NCBI GenBank assembly: GCA_963843835.1
Contig: CAWJMD010000001.1
Coordinates: 620,001-684,000, forward strand
Direction of reading: 5' to 3'
DNA from: CAWJMD01 sp963843835
GTDB taxonomy: Bacteria > Actinomycetota > Actinomycetes > Actinomycetales > CAWJMD01
Length of the DNA stretch: 64,000 bases
Below, piece after piece: positions 24,519 to 32,255 of the stretch (its first letter is position 1; every line of letters begins with the position of its first letter). The notes under the pieces are model-generated. The model was not told the origin of the DNA. It saw only the letters and a program-made list of their open reading frames with translations, and did no database searches. Position numbers and translations under genes: made by a program.

Positions 24519-24599
24519 GGTGAAGAGACCGGTCGCGGCCAGAGCGGCGGCAGCGCTCAGAGCGACGACGTTACGGACCTTCGAGCAGACAACGGACAT
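24171..24599 (-). CDS. Small secreted protein built of 20 GASLG repeats
   Basis: 142 aa from ATG 24599 (GGAGGAAAG 2 nt upstream supports it; an in-frame ATG at 24650 would add 17 residues). Residues 1-28 look like a Sec signal: basic CSKVRN, then VVALSAAAALAATGLFTA. All the rest is GASLG repeats: GASLGK-S plus 2 copies, SVTA, GASLGK-T plus 5 copies, SVVA, GASLGK-T plus 10 copies. The Ala-x-Leu-x-x period fits the pentapeptide-repeat rule A(D/N)LXX with Ser in the second position, so a four-sided beta-solenoid is possible. No cell-wall sorting signal, no cysteine in the mature part. Function unknown; not a family I recognise. Confidence 0.8.
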   Translation of the reverse strand: MSVVCSKVRNVVALSAAAALAATGLFTAGASLGKSGASLGGASLGSVTAGASLGKTGASLGGASLGGASLGGASLGGASLGSVVAGASLGKTGASLGGASLGGASLGGASLGGASLGGASLGGASLGGASLGGASLGGASLG

Positions 24600-24725
24600 G
24601 GCTTTCCTCCGGGGAGAAGAAGGATGGCTGCGGTCGCAGTTGCAGGCCATTGTGACAGTCCGTACGCGAAGTGGGGCCTTCCGTCACGACCTGTTCCTGC
24701 CAGATGCAGGCTGGTCGGGGAGGTG

Positions 24726-24757
24726 GCACCCGAGCGGGGCGGTTACCCCTCGGGTGC
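24726..24757 (-). terminator. Hairpin overlapping the XPB stop codon
   Basis: GCACCCGAG (24726-24734) and CTCGGGTGC (24749-24757) form a perfect 9-bp stem enclosing the stop region of the XPB gene (stop at 24743-24745). Likely transcription terminator embedded in the end of the coding sequence. Confidence 0.55.
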
Positions 24758-26398
24758 GCTCGCTGGTAGGTCCTCGGCGTCCACGATGCGGTAGGCGTAC
24801 CCCTGCTCGGCGAGGAAGCGCTGGCGATGCGCCGCGAACTCCTGGTCGAGAGTATCCCTCGCGACGACCGCATAGAACCTTGCGGCACGGCCATCGCCTT
24901 TCGGGCGCAGCAGGCGGCCCAGGCGCTGTGCCTCCTCCTGGCGGGAACCGAACGACCCGGACACCTGGATGGCGACCGACGCCTCCGGCAGGTCCACCGA
25001 GAAGTTGGCCACCTTGCTGACCACCAGCACCGGCACCACACCCGAGCGGAAGGCGGCGAACAGCCGCTGGCGCTCGGCCACGGGCGTCTCCCCCTTGATC
25101 ACTGGGGCGTCCAGCCGTTCACCGAGCTCGTCGAGCTGGTCGATGTACTGACCGATGACGAGTGTCGGCTCGCCCAGGTGGGACTCGACGAGCCGTTCCA
25201 CCACGCGGGTCTTCGCCGGCGAGGACGCGCACAGCCGGTAGCGGTCCTCGGGCTCGGCGGCCGCGTAGGCCAGTCGCTCGGAGTCCTTCAGCGTGACACG
25301 CACCTCGACGCAGTCGGCGGGGGCGATGTAACCCTGGTTCTCGATGTCCTTCCAGGGCGCGTCGTAGCGTTTCGGCCCGATCAGCGAGAAGACCTCGCCC
25401 TCGCGCCCGTCCTCCCGCACCAGAGTGGCCGTCAGCCCCAGGCGGCGGCGCGCCTGCAGGTCGGCGGTCATGCGGAAGATCGGCGCCGGCAGGAGGTGCA
25501 CCTCGTCGTAGATGACCAGGCCCCAGTCCCTGGCGTCGAACAGCTCGAGGTGGGTGTAGACGCCCTTCCGCCGGGTCGTCATCACCTGGTACGTCGCGAT
25601 CGTGACCGGCCGGATCTCCTTGCGCGCGCCCGAGTACTCGCCGATCTCGTCCTCGGTGAGATGGGTTCGGCGCAGCAGCTCGTCCTTCCACTGCCGGGCC
25701 GACACGGTGTTCGTGACGAGGATGAGCGTCGTACTGCTGGCCTGCGCCATCGCCGCTGCTCCCACGATCGTCTTCCCCGCGCCGCAGGGCAGCACGACGA
25801 CGCCCGAGCCGCCGTGCCAGAAGCCCTCGACGGCCTCCCGCTGGTAGGGGCGCAGCGACCACCCCGTCTCGTCCAGGTCGATCGCGTGCGCCTCGCCGTC
25901 CACGTAGCCGGCCAGGTCCTCGGCCGGCCACCCCAGCTTCAGCAGCACCTGCTTGAGGTGGCCACGCTCGCTGGGGTGCACGACGACCGTGTCGGCCTCG
26001 ATGCGGGCGCCCACCAGCGGCGCGACCTTCTTGCTGCGCAGCACCTCCTCCAGCACCGGCAGGTCGCTTGCGTGCAGCACCAGCCCGTGCACGGGGTGCG
26101 ACTGCAGCTGCAGCCGGCCGTACCGGGCCATGGTCTCCGCGAGGTCGACCAGCAGCGGATGCGGGACGGGGTACCTCGAGAAGTCGAGCAGCACGTCGAC
26201 CACGTGCTCCGCATCGTGGCCGGCCGCGCGGGCGTTCCACAGCCCCAACGGCGTGAGCCGGTAGGTGTGCACGTGCTCGGGTGCGCGCTCCAGCTCGGCG
26301 AACGGGGCGATCGCTCGGCGGCACTCCCCGGCACGCGGGTGGTCGACCTCGAGGAGCAGGGTCTTGTCGCTCTGGACGATCAGGGGTCCGTCGGTCAC
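24743..26398 (-). CDS. Bacterial XPB/ERCC3-type DNA helicase
   Basis: 551 aa, normal for the family. N-terminal damage-recognition-like region (HVHTYRLTPLGLWNARAAG), then SF2 motifs: Walker A LPCGAGKTIVG (about 200), IYDEVHLLPAP (DEVH box, about 297), GLTATLVREDGRE (motif III region), and VSKVANFSVDLPEASVAIQV with the Q-x-x-G-R-x-x-R motif QRLGRLLRPKGDG. A 3'-to-5' DNA helicase thought to act in nucleotide excision repair. GTG start with GGAAGG 6 nt upstream. The gene follows its usual actinobacterial partner after 58 bp. Confidence 0.95.
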   Translation of the reverse strand: MTDGPLIVQSDKTLLLEVDHPRAGECRRAIAPFAELERAPEHVHTYRLTPLGLWNARAAGHDAEHVVDVLLDFSRYPVPHPLLVDLAETMARYGRLQLQSHPVHGLVLHASDLPVLEEVLRSKKVAPLVGARIEADTVVVHPSERGHLKQVLLKLGWPAEDLAGYVDGEAHAIDLDETGWSLRPYQREAVEGFWHGGSGVVVLPCGAGKTIVGAAAMAQASSTTLILVTNTVSARQWKDELLRRTHLTEDEIGEYSGARKEIRPVTIATYQVMTTRRKGVYTHLELFDARDWGLVIYDEVHLLPAPIFRMTADLQARRRLGLTATLVREDGREGEVFSLIGPKRYDAPWKDIENQGYIAPADCVEVRVTLKDSERLAYAAAEPEDRYRLCASSPAKTRVVERLVESHLGEPTLVIGQYIDQLDELGERLDAPVIKGETPVAERQRLFAAFRSGVVPVLVVSKVANFSVDLPEASVAIQVSGSFGSRQEEAQRLGRLLRPKGDGRAARFYAVVARDTLDQEFAAHRQRFLAEQGYAYRIVDAEDLPASAPEG

Positions 26399-26456
26399 GG
26401 AGGTCCTTCCAAGGGGGGTCGTGGCGACAACGCCGCCGTGGCTGCGGTCCTTCCCG

Positions 26457-28874
26457 TCACCCTCCGCGCTCGTCGGCCGCCGCGCCCTCCGTGGACCGCG
26501 CGACCCCCGTCACGCGATGCACCGAGAGGGTCCTCAGCGTCCCCGCCCCGACGTCGAGGGCGCTCACCCGGCCACCGTCGACCGACAGCGGCTCGAGCAG
26601 GCGACGTTCGACGGTGCCGAGGGGGTCGCTGATGCCGACCCACACCGTCCGCTGCTCCGCCGCGGCAGCCCGCAGCAGCGCGAGGGAGGTCGCCGGGTCC
26701 AGCACGGGCACCGCCGGAGCGGTCCTGCCCGCGTTCGACCTGCCCCCGACCCCGGCGCCGCGGTCGGCCGCGCGCAGGGCCCTGACCAGCCCGGCCGCCG
26801 TGGAGTCGTCGACGGGTGGCGCGTGTCCCTGGGCTGCAGCTGCACCCGATGCGGGCCGGCGCGTGGTGCCGGCCCGGTGGGCGTCCCTGCGCTGGACCAC
26901 GACGCCGCCGTCCTGCCCCTCCGCCGCCGGGGCGAGCCCCATCCGGCGCAGCGTCGCCAGCACGGTCACGGGGTCCGCCTGGGCCGCGAGCACGGTCGGT
27001 GCGAGCCGCCGGAGCCGCAGGACTGCGCTGCGCCGGTCGGCGAGCAGCTCGGTCAACGTGCTCTCGTCGTCCGAGCGCACGAACGAGGAGGCCGAGCCGA
27101 CGCGCACCCGCCCGTGCCGGCGCGAGGTGTCGTGGACGAGGTAGTCGACGGGTTGGGGGACGGGAGTGCGCGAGTGCCGGGCGAGGAAGGTCAGCAGGTC
27201 GTCCGCCGTGCGCCCGGCGTCCAGAGCCCTCCGCACGCTGTCGGGGCCGAACCGGTAGACGGTCGCCCCGCCGCGGGAGTCGACGTCGGCCATCAGCGAG
27301 AGCTCCCGCTCGACCTCGCGAGTGAGCGGTCCCGGCGCCACGGCCGTCAGGTCGGCCTGCAGCAGCACGTGCTCCACCGGCGTCGGCAGTCCGGCATCGA
27401 GGACGTCGGCGGCGGCGCCGGGCATGCCGGCCAGCGCGCGCCCGGCCGACCCGAGCGCTCCCAGCCCGAGGATCCCGAGCCAGCCGGCCTCGTCCACGAC
27501 GACGGGCAGCACGGCGCCCGAGGCGGCCACCGGCCCCCGCGGCCGGCGCCAGGCCAGGTGGGCGCGCAGCGACTCGACGGACACGGCTGTGCCGACGGGT
27601 GCCCGAGCGACGGCGTCGAGCACCTCGTGACGCAGCAGCGCCTCGGTGGGCCGGAGCACCGCGTCGGACAGCGGGGCTCGCACGGTCCCCCGGTCGCCGC
27701 GCGTGCCGACCGTCGAGGCCGACGCCGAGGAGGCGACCCAAGCGCGCGCCAGCGTCTCCCAGCGGGCACCGACGGACTCTTCCGACCAGGCGTCGAAAGC
27801 TGGCGTGGGGGCCCACCTGGGGTCGGCCTGGCCGTCCTCACCGATCAGCCCGGCCGCGCCGGCGACCACCACCACGCGGGCGGTCATCGCGTCGTCGACG
27901 CCCAAGACCCCGGCGGTGCGGCGCAGGTCACGGACCCCCACGCCCCCGCCCCTCAGCACCGGGACGACCTCGGTCTCCCACAGCCCACCCAGCTCGCCGA
28001 CGAGGCGGACCACCTCCGAACCCGCAGCGGCGCACTGGGCGTCGACCCGGGCGAGGTCCCGCGAGGTGCCGTCCAGCGCGGGCGGGCTCAGCCCGGCCTC
28101 GATCCCGGCCCGGTGGACGCGGCCGCCACGCAGGCCGACCGCCGCCTCACGGGGTAGCACCACGTGCTCGTCGTCGGGGGCCACCAGCAGGGCGTGCGCG
28201 ATCAGCCAACCGGCAGGGGTGAGGGCGTCGCTCGCGCGGGCGTCGCGCTCGGCCACCCGCAGCGTGCCGACCGGCCCGGAGGTGTCGAGGCGCTCGAGGA
28301 GCTCGCGTGCCTTGGGCGGGGCGTCGGCGAGCAGTCGCGCCACGACGGTGGGGTCGGACACGGACCGCGCGAGCAGCTCGACGTCGCGGTGGGGGTCCCC
28401 GGTCGGTCCCAGCCCGAGGTCGGTGACCATGCCCGCCGCGCGCGACGGGGAGCGAGCGAGACCGGTGTCCGCGAGCCAGGGCCCGAGGCCCGCGGGGTGC
28501 GGGCCGAGCAGGTCGACCATGGCGCGGACGGGCCAGACGGACCTGGCGTCCCCCCAGGCGAGGGCCAGGTCGCGCAGCTCGCCCAGCAGCGGTGCCAGCC
28601 GCGGCGTGGTGACGCCGCACGCGGTTGCGAGGTCGGCCGTCCGCACCGGGCCCCGCAGGGCGACCAGGGCCTCCGCCACGTCGAGAGCCGGCCGGTCCAG
28701 CAGCGTCAGCGCGCGGTACACGCTGACCCGGGTGCCGGCCCGTGAGGCCAACGCGGTCAGGTCCGCGGGGGTCGGGTTGGCCAGGTCGGGCCGACGCTGC
28801 AGCAGCCGCGCGAGCGCGTCGTCGTCACGACGACGCAGGTCGTCGGTCAGGCTGCGCGGGGCGGACGTGGGCAT
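26457..28874 (-). CDS. Helicase-associated (XPB N-terminal-domain-like) protein
   Basis: 805 aa from ATG 28874 (a start at 28901 is also open). Alanine/arginine-rich, with many winged-helix-like segments (LRRRDDDALARLLQRRPDL, SVYRALTLLDRPALDVAEAL) and a C-terminal WYL-like stretch: TVWVGISDPLGTVERRLLEP and VHRVTGVARS. It is the conserved companion of XPB helicases in actinobacteria, where it carries the helicase XPB/Ssl2 N-terminal-type domain. It contains no ATPase motif. Probable DNA-binding or regulatory partner of the helicase; actual activity unknown. Its 5' end overlaps the DUF998 gene by 50 bp in another frame. Confidence 0.82.
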   Translation of the reverse strand: MPTSAPRSLTDDLRRRDDDALARLLQRRPDLANPTPADLTALASRAGTRVSVYRALTLLDRPALDVAEALVALRGPVRTADLATACGVTTPRLAPLLGELRDLALAWGDARSVWPVRAMVDLLGPHPAGLGPWLADTGLARSPSRAAGMVTDLGLGPTGDPHRDVELLARSVSDPTVVARLLADAPPKARELLERLDTSGPVGTLRVAERDARASDALTPAGWLIAHALLVAPDDEHVVLPREAAVGLRGGRVHRAGIEAGLSPPALDGTSRDLARVDAQCAAAGSEVVRLVGELGGLWETEVVPVLRGGGVGVRDLRRTAGVLGVDDAMTARVVVVAGAAGLIGEDGQADPRWAPTPAFDAWSEESVGARWETLARAWVASSASASTVGTRGDRGTVRAPLSDAVLRPTEALLRHEVLDAVARAPVGTAVSVESLRAHLAWRRPRGPVAASGAVLPVVVDEAGWLGILGLGALGSAGRALAGMPGAAADVLDAGLPTPVEHVLLQADLTAVAPGPLTREVERELSLMADVDSRGGATVYRFGPDSVRRALDAGRTADDLLTFLARHSRTPVPQPVDYLVHDTSRRHGRVRVGSASSFVRSDDESTLTELLADRRSAVLRLRRLAPTVLAAQADPVTVLATLRRMGLAPAAEGQDGGVVVQRRDAHRAGTTRRPASGAAAAQGHAPPVDDSTAAGLVRALRAADRGAGVGGRSNAGRTAPAVPVLDPATSLALLRAAAAEQRTVWVGISDPLGTVERRLLEPLSVDGGRVSALDVGAGTLRTLSVHRVTGVARSTEGAAADERGG

Positions 28875-29547
28875 CCTCGCCACGGTACGCGGTCGCCGCA
28901 CGGTCGGCCCCGTGCGCAGGGACGCCCGCCGCCACCTCTGCCGCGGCGCCCAGCGCCGCTAGCGTCGTGGTCCACCCGAGCAGCGACATCAGGAACGTCC
29001 GCTCGGCGTAGCCGTACACCCCGCCGTGCCCCTCGTGCCGTGCCAGCCGCCAGCTGAAGTAGGCGGTCGCCGGGAGGGCGACGCCGAGGCTCGCGACCGC
29101 CAGTCCGCGGGACCAGCGCGGGAGGCGGCGGTCGAAGGCCCCCACGGCGGGTGCGAGGTGGAAGGCGACCATGCCGGCCCCGGACGCCCACGTGTGGACG
29201 CGTCTCATCCAGGGCGGCCCGCCGTCGTGGGGGAGGGGTACTGCCGTCGCCGTGGCCGTGGCCAGCCCCGAGACCGCGAGCAGGGCGGCGAGCGAGTGCT
29301 GGCCGCGCCGCCGCGCCAGCTCGGCGTTGGCGAGCTGGGCGACCGCCTGCACGGCGGTGCCGGCCAGGACCGGTGCGGGTGCCGGCTGCCCCAGGGTCGA
29401 CAGCGCGCTGATGCTGCGCGCCGCGTGCTGGTAGTCAGGCGTCCACCTGCCCGAGAGCAGCCAGCCCATGGTGAAGGCCGCCGGGGCCACGAGGGTCAGG
29501 CCCGCCATCAGGCGCTCGGTTCGGGACGCCGGACGGTGGGATCTCAC
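28825..29547 (-). CDS. DUF998-family membrane protein
   Basis: 240 aa from GTG 29547, six bases after a CATCCT -10-like box. About six hydrophobic helices; recognisable pieces are TPDYQHAARSISALSTLGQP, VHTWASGAGMVAFHLAPA and GYAERTFLMSLLGWT, characteristic of DUF998. Function of the family is not established. It is divergent from the LLM gene with start codons only 40 bp apart, so the two promoters overlap, and its 3' end runs 50 bp into the next gene on the same strand. Confidence 0.78.
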   Translation of the reverse strand: MRSHRPASRTERLMAGLTLVAPAAFTMGWLLSGRWTPDYQHAARSISALSTLGQPAPAPVLAGTAVQAVAQLANAELARRRGQHSLAALLAVSGLATATATAVPLPHDGGPPWMRRVHTWASGAGMVAFHLAPAVGAFDRRLPRWSRGLAVASLGVALPATAYFSWRLARHEGHGGVYGYAERTFLMSLLGWTTTLAALGAAAEVAAGVPAHGADRAATAYRGEDAHVRPAQPDRRPASS

Positions 29548-29553
29548 GGCGTC

Positions 29554-29559
29554 AGGATG
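29554..29559 (-). promoter_or_regulatory. -10-like CATCCT of the DUF998 gene
   Basis: On the - strand CATCCT is followed by GACGCC and GTG 29547. It faces the TACGCT box of the divergent gene 17 bp away. Confidence 0.4.
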
Positions 29560-29575
29560 ACCGAAGCCGGACACC

Positions 29576-29581
29576 TACGCT
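29576..29581 (+). promoter_or_regulatory. -10 box TACGCT of the LLM oxidoreductase gene
   Basis: TACGCT, then GACCGG (6 nt), then ATG 29588. Confidence 0.6.
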
Positions 29582-29587
29582 GACCGG

Positions 29588-30466
29588 ATGCGGATCGGCG
29601 TCGTGGTGCTCCCACAGCAGCGCTGGACAGAGGCGTCGGCGCGGTGGCGTGCCGTCGACGACATGGGCTTCGACCACGCCTGGACCTACGACCACCTCGC
29701 GTGGCGCGACCTGGCCGAGGAGCCGTGGTTCGCGACGGTGCCGACGCTGGTGGCCGCGGCGACCGTGACCCGCCGCGTGCGCCTGGGCACCTGGGTCGCC
29801 TCACCGAACTACCGGCATCCGGTGCCCTTCGCGAAGGAGCTGATGTCGCTGGACGACGTGAGCGGCGGGCGCTTCGTGCTCGGTGTCGGCGCTGGCGGAA
29901 CGGGTTGGGACGCAGAGGTTCTCGGCGACGACGTCCACCCGCCTGGTGCCCGCGCGGAGCGGCTCGGAGAGTTCCTCCACCTGCTCGACCTGCTGCTCAC
30001 GGGCTCGCCGACGACCTGGGCCGGGCGCTGGTACACCGCCGTGTCGGCCTTCATGCAGCCCGGCTGCGTCCAGCGTCCCCGGCTGCCGTTCGTGGTGGCC
30101 GCGAACGGTCCGCGCACCATGGTCCTGGCCGCCCGGTACGGCCGGGGGTGGGCGACGACGGGACCCGACGGGTGCGCCGGCGAGCCCGAGCGGTGGTGGG
30201 CCGGCGTGGCCTTGCGTGCCGCGCGGTTCGACGAGGTGCTCCGGTCCGAGGGCAGGCCGCCCGGGGAGGTCGACCGCTACCTCAGCGTGGACGTGCCGGA
30301 TCTGGCCGTGTCGTCGCTGGAGCACTTCCGCGACGTCGTCGGACAGGCCCGTGGGCTCGGCTTCACCGACGTCGTCACCCACTGGCCGCGCCCGTCCGGG
30401 GTGTACGCGGGGGACGAGCGCGTGCTCGAGCAGGTGGCGTCCGAGCTGGACTCCCTCCGGGCCTGA
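29588..30466 (+). CDS. LLM-class (F420-dependent type) oxidoreductase
   Basis: 292 aa TIM-barrel of the luciferase-like monooxygenase superfamily. Typical elements: MRIGVVVLPQQRWTEASARW, DHAWTYDHLAW, VRLGTWVASPNYRHPVPFAKE, SLDDVSGGRFVLGVGAG and a late AARYGRGWATTG. In actinobacteria many of these use coenzyme F420, but a flavin-dependent member cannot be excluded. Substrate unknown. Leaderless start. The acyl-CoA synthetase begins 93 bp downstream on the same strand. Confidence 0.88.
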   Translation: MRIGVVVLPQQRWTEASARWRAVDDMGFDHAWTYDHLAWRDLAEEPWFATVPTLVAAATVTRRVRLGTWVASPNYRHPVPFAKELMSLDDVSGGRFVLGVGAGGTGWDAEVLGDDVHPPGARAERLGEFLHLLDLLLTGSPTTWAGRWYTAVSAFMQPGCVQRPRLPFVVAANGPRTMVLAARYGRGWATTGPDGCAGEPERWWAGVALRAARFDEVLRSEGRPPGEVDRYLSVDVPDLAVSSLEHFRDVVGQARGLGFTDVVTHWPRPSGVYAGDERVLEQVASELDSLRA

Positions 30467-30559
30467 CCCGGCAGGTGACGCCCTCGACGGCGCCCCGCCG
30501 GGCGGTGAAGGATGGGAGTCCTCCGGGCAGGGACGGAGCCACTCGACCAGGGAGTCGCC

Positions 30560-32224
30560 GTGCTGAGCAGGCAGTCGTCGTCGTACTCGAGCGCCACGTC
30601 GGACCAGCCCTTGCTGGGGGACACGATCGGGGACAACCTCGAAGCCACGGTCGCCCGGTGGGGTGACCGTGAGGCGCTCGTCGACTGCGCGTCCCACCGC
30701 CGCTGGACCTACAACGAGCTCGACGTGGAGGTCGACGAGGTGGCCTTGGGCCTGCTGGCCCGCGGGATCGCGAAGGGCGATCGGGTGGGCATCTGGTCGC
30801 CCAGCTGTGCGGAGTGGGTCGTGCTCCAGTACGCGACGGCGAAGATCGGCGCGGTGCTCGTCAACGTGAACCCGGCGTACCGGACGCACGAGCTGCAGTA
30901 CGTCGTCAACCAGTCGGGCATGCGGCTGCTGGTGTCGGCGACCCGCTACCGCACCAGCGACTACGCGGCGATGGCCGAGCAGGCTCGCGCCGAGTGCCCA
31001 GCCCTGGAGGACGTCATCTACCTGGGGGAGCCGGGCAGCGACACCGCGGACGGCTCCGCGAGCTGGCGGGCGCTGGTCGACATCGGCGGGCAGGCCGACC
31101 ACGCCGAGCTCGTCGCGAGGATGGCCGACCTCTCACCGGACGACCCGGTCAACATCCAGTACACGTCAGGCACCACGGGCTTCCCCAAGGGTGCGACGCT
31201 CTCCCACCACAACATCCTCAACAACGGCTACTTCGTCGGCGAGCTGGTCGGGTACACCGAGGTCGACCGCATCGCCATCCCGGTGCCCTTCTACCACTGC
31301 TTCGGCATGGTGATGGGCAACCTCGCAGCCACCAGCCACGGTGCCGCCATGGTGATCCCGGCCCCGACGTTCGACCCGGCCGCGACCCTGCGTGCGGTCC
31401 AGGAGGAGCAGTGCACGTCCCTGTACGGGGTGCCGACGATGTTCATCGCCGAGCTGGGGCTGCCCGACTTCGCCGACCACGACCTCACCAGCCTGCGGAC
31501 GGGGATCATGGCGGGTTCGCCCTGTCCCGTCGAGGTGATGAAGCGGGTGGTCGACGAGATGCACATGGCCGAGGTGGCCATCTGCTACGGCATGACCGAG
31601 ACGTCCCCCGTGTCGACGATGACGCGCCGCGACGACGACCTGACCCGGCGCACCGAGACGGTCGGTCGCACGATGCCGCACCTGGAGTCGAAGGTCGTCG
31701 ACCCGGCCACCGGTCTCACCGTGCCCCGGGGGGTCGCGGGTGAGCTGTGCACTCGCGGCCACACCGTGATGCTGGGCTACTGGGACGACCCCGAGCAGAC
31801 GGCCCGCGCCATCGACGCCGCCCGGTGGATGCACACCGGCGACCTGGCCGTGATGGACGAGGACGGGTACGTCGCGATCTCGGGGCGGATCAAGGACATG
31901 GTGATCCGCGGGGGCGAGAACATCTACCCGCGCGAGGTCGAGGAGTTCCTGCACGGTCACCCCGACGTGGCGGACGTCCAGGTGATCGGGGTGCCGGACG
32001 AGAGGTTCGGCGAGGAGCTGATGGCCTGGGTGGTGATGAAGCCGGGCACCCAGCCCTTGGATGCCGCGGCCGTCAAGGAGTTCTGCGCCGGCCGCCTCGC
32101 CCACTTCAAGGTGCCGCGCTACGTGCACTGCGTCGACGAGTTCCCGATGACGGTCACCGGCAAGGTGCGCAAGGTCGAGATGCGCGAGGCGGCGCAGCAG
32201 ATCCTTGCCGGCCGCCGGGCCTGA
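30560..32224 (+). CDS. AMP-binding fatty-acyl-CoA synthetase
   Basis: 554 aa from GTG 30560; the open frame extends to 30512, but the shorter start gives the normal N-terminus SYSSATSDQPLLGDTIGDNL. It activates a carboxylic acid as acyl-AMP then acyl-CoA. Motifs: phosphate-binding YTSGTTGFPKGATLSH (about 200), FYHCFGMVMG, YGMTETSPVS, HTGDLAVMDEDGYV and the hinge RIKDMVIRGGENIYPREVEE, with catalytic lysine in TVTGKVRKVEM. The substrate is probably a medium- or long-chain fatty acid, judged from overall pattern. A hairpin terminator follows directly after the stop. Confidence 0.92.
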   Translation: MLSRQSSSYSSATSDQPLLGDTIGDNLEATVARWGDREALVDCASHRRWTYNELDVEVDEVALGLLARGIAKGDRVGIWSPSCAEWVVLQYATAKIGAVLVNVNPAYRTHELQYVVNQSGMRLLVSATRYRTSDYAAMAEQARAECPALEDVIYLGEPGSDTADGSASWRALVDIGGQADHAELVARMADLSPDDPVNIQYTSGTTGFPKGATLSHHNILNNGYFVGELVGYTEVDRIAIPVPFYHCFGMVMGNLAATSHGAAMVIPAPTFDPAATLRAVQEEQCTSLYGVPTMFIAELGLPDFADHDLTSLRTGIMAGSPCPVEVMKRVVDEMHMAEVAICYGMTETSPVSTMTRRDDDLTRRTETVGRTMPHLESKVVDPATGLTVPRGVAGELCTRGHTVMLGYWDDPEQTARAIDAARWMHTGDLAVMDEDGYVAISGRIKDMVIRGGENIYPREVEEFLHGHPDVADVQVIGVPDERFGEELMAWVVMKPGTQPLDAAAVKEFCAGRLAHFKVPRYVHCVDEFPMTVTGKVRKVEMREAAQQILAGRRA

Positions 32225-32248
32225 GCCCGGGGGCAGGTGCCCCCGGGC
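32225..32248. terminator. Bidirectional terminator between convergent genes
   Basis: GCCCGGGGGC (32225-32234), AGGT loop, GCCCCCGGGC (32239-32248): a perfect 10-bp stem starting one base after the acyl-CoA synthetase stop and 7 bases from the end of the convergent aminopeptidase gene. Confidence 0.85.
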
Positions 32249-32255
32249 CCGGGAG

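Noticed and set aside
24599..24650. Tat signal for the GASLG protein using the upstream ATG at 24650
   Set aside because: SPRRKAMSVV lacks the hydrophobic residues of a twin-arginine motif, and GGAGGAAAG directly before 24599 supports the shorter start.
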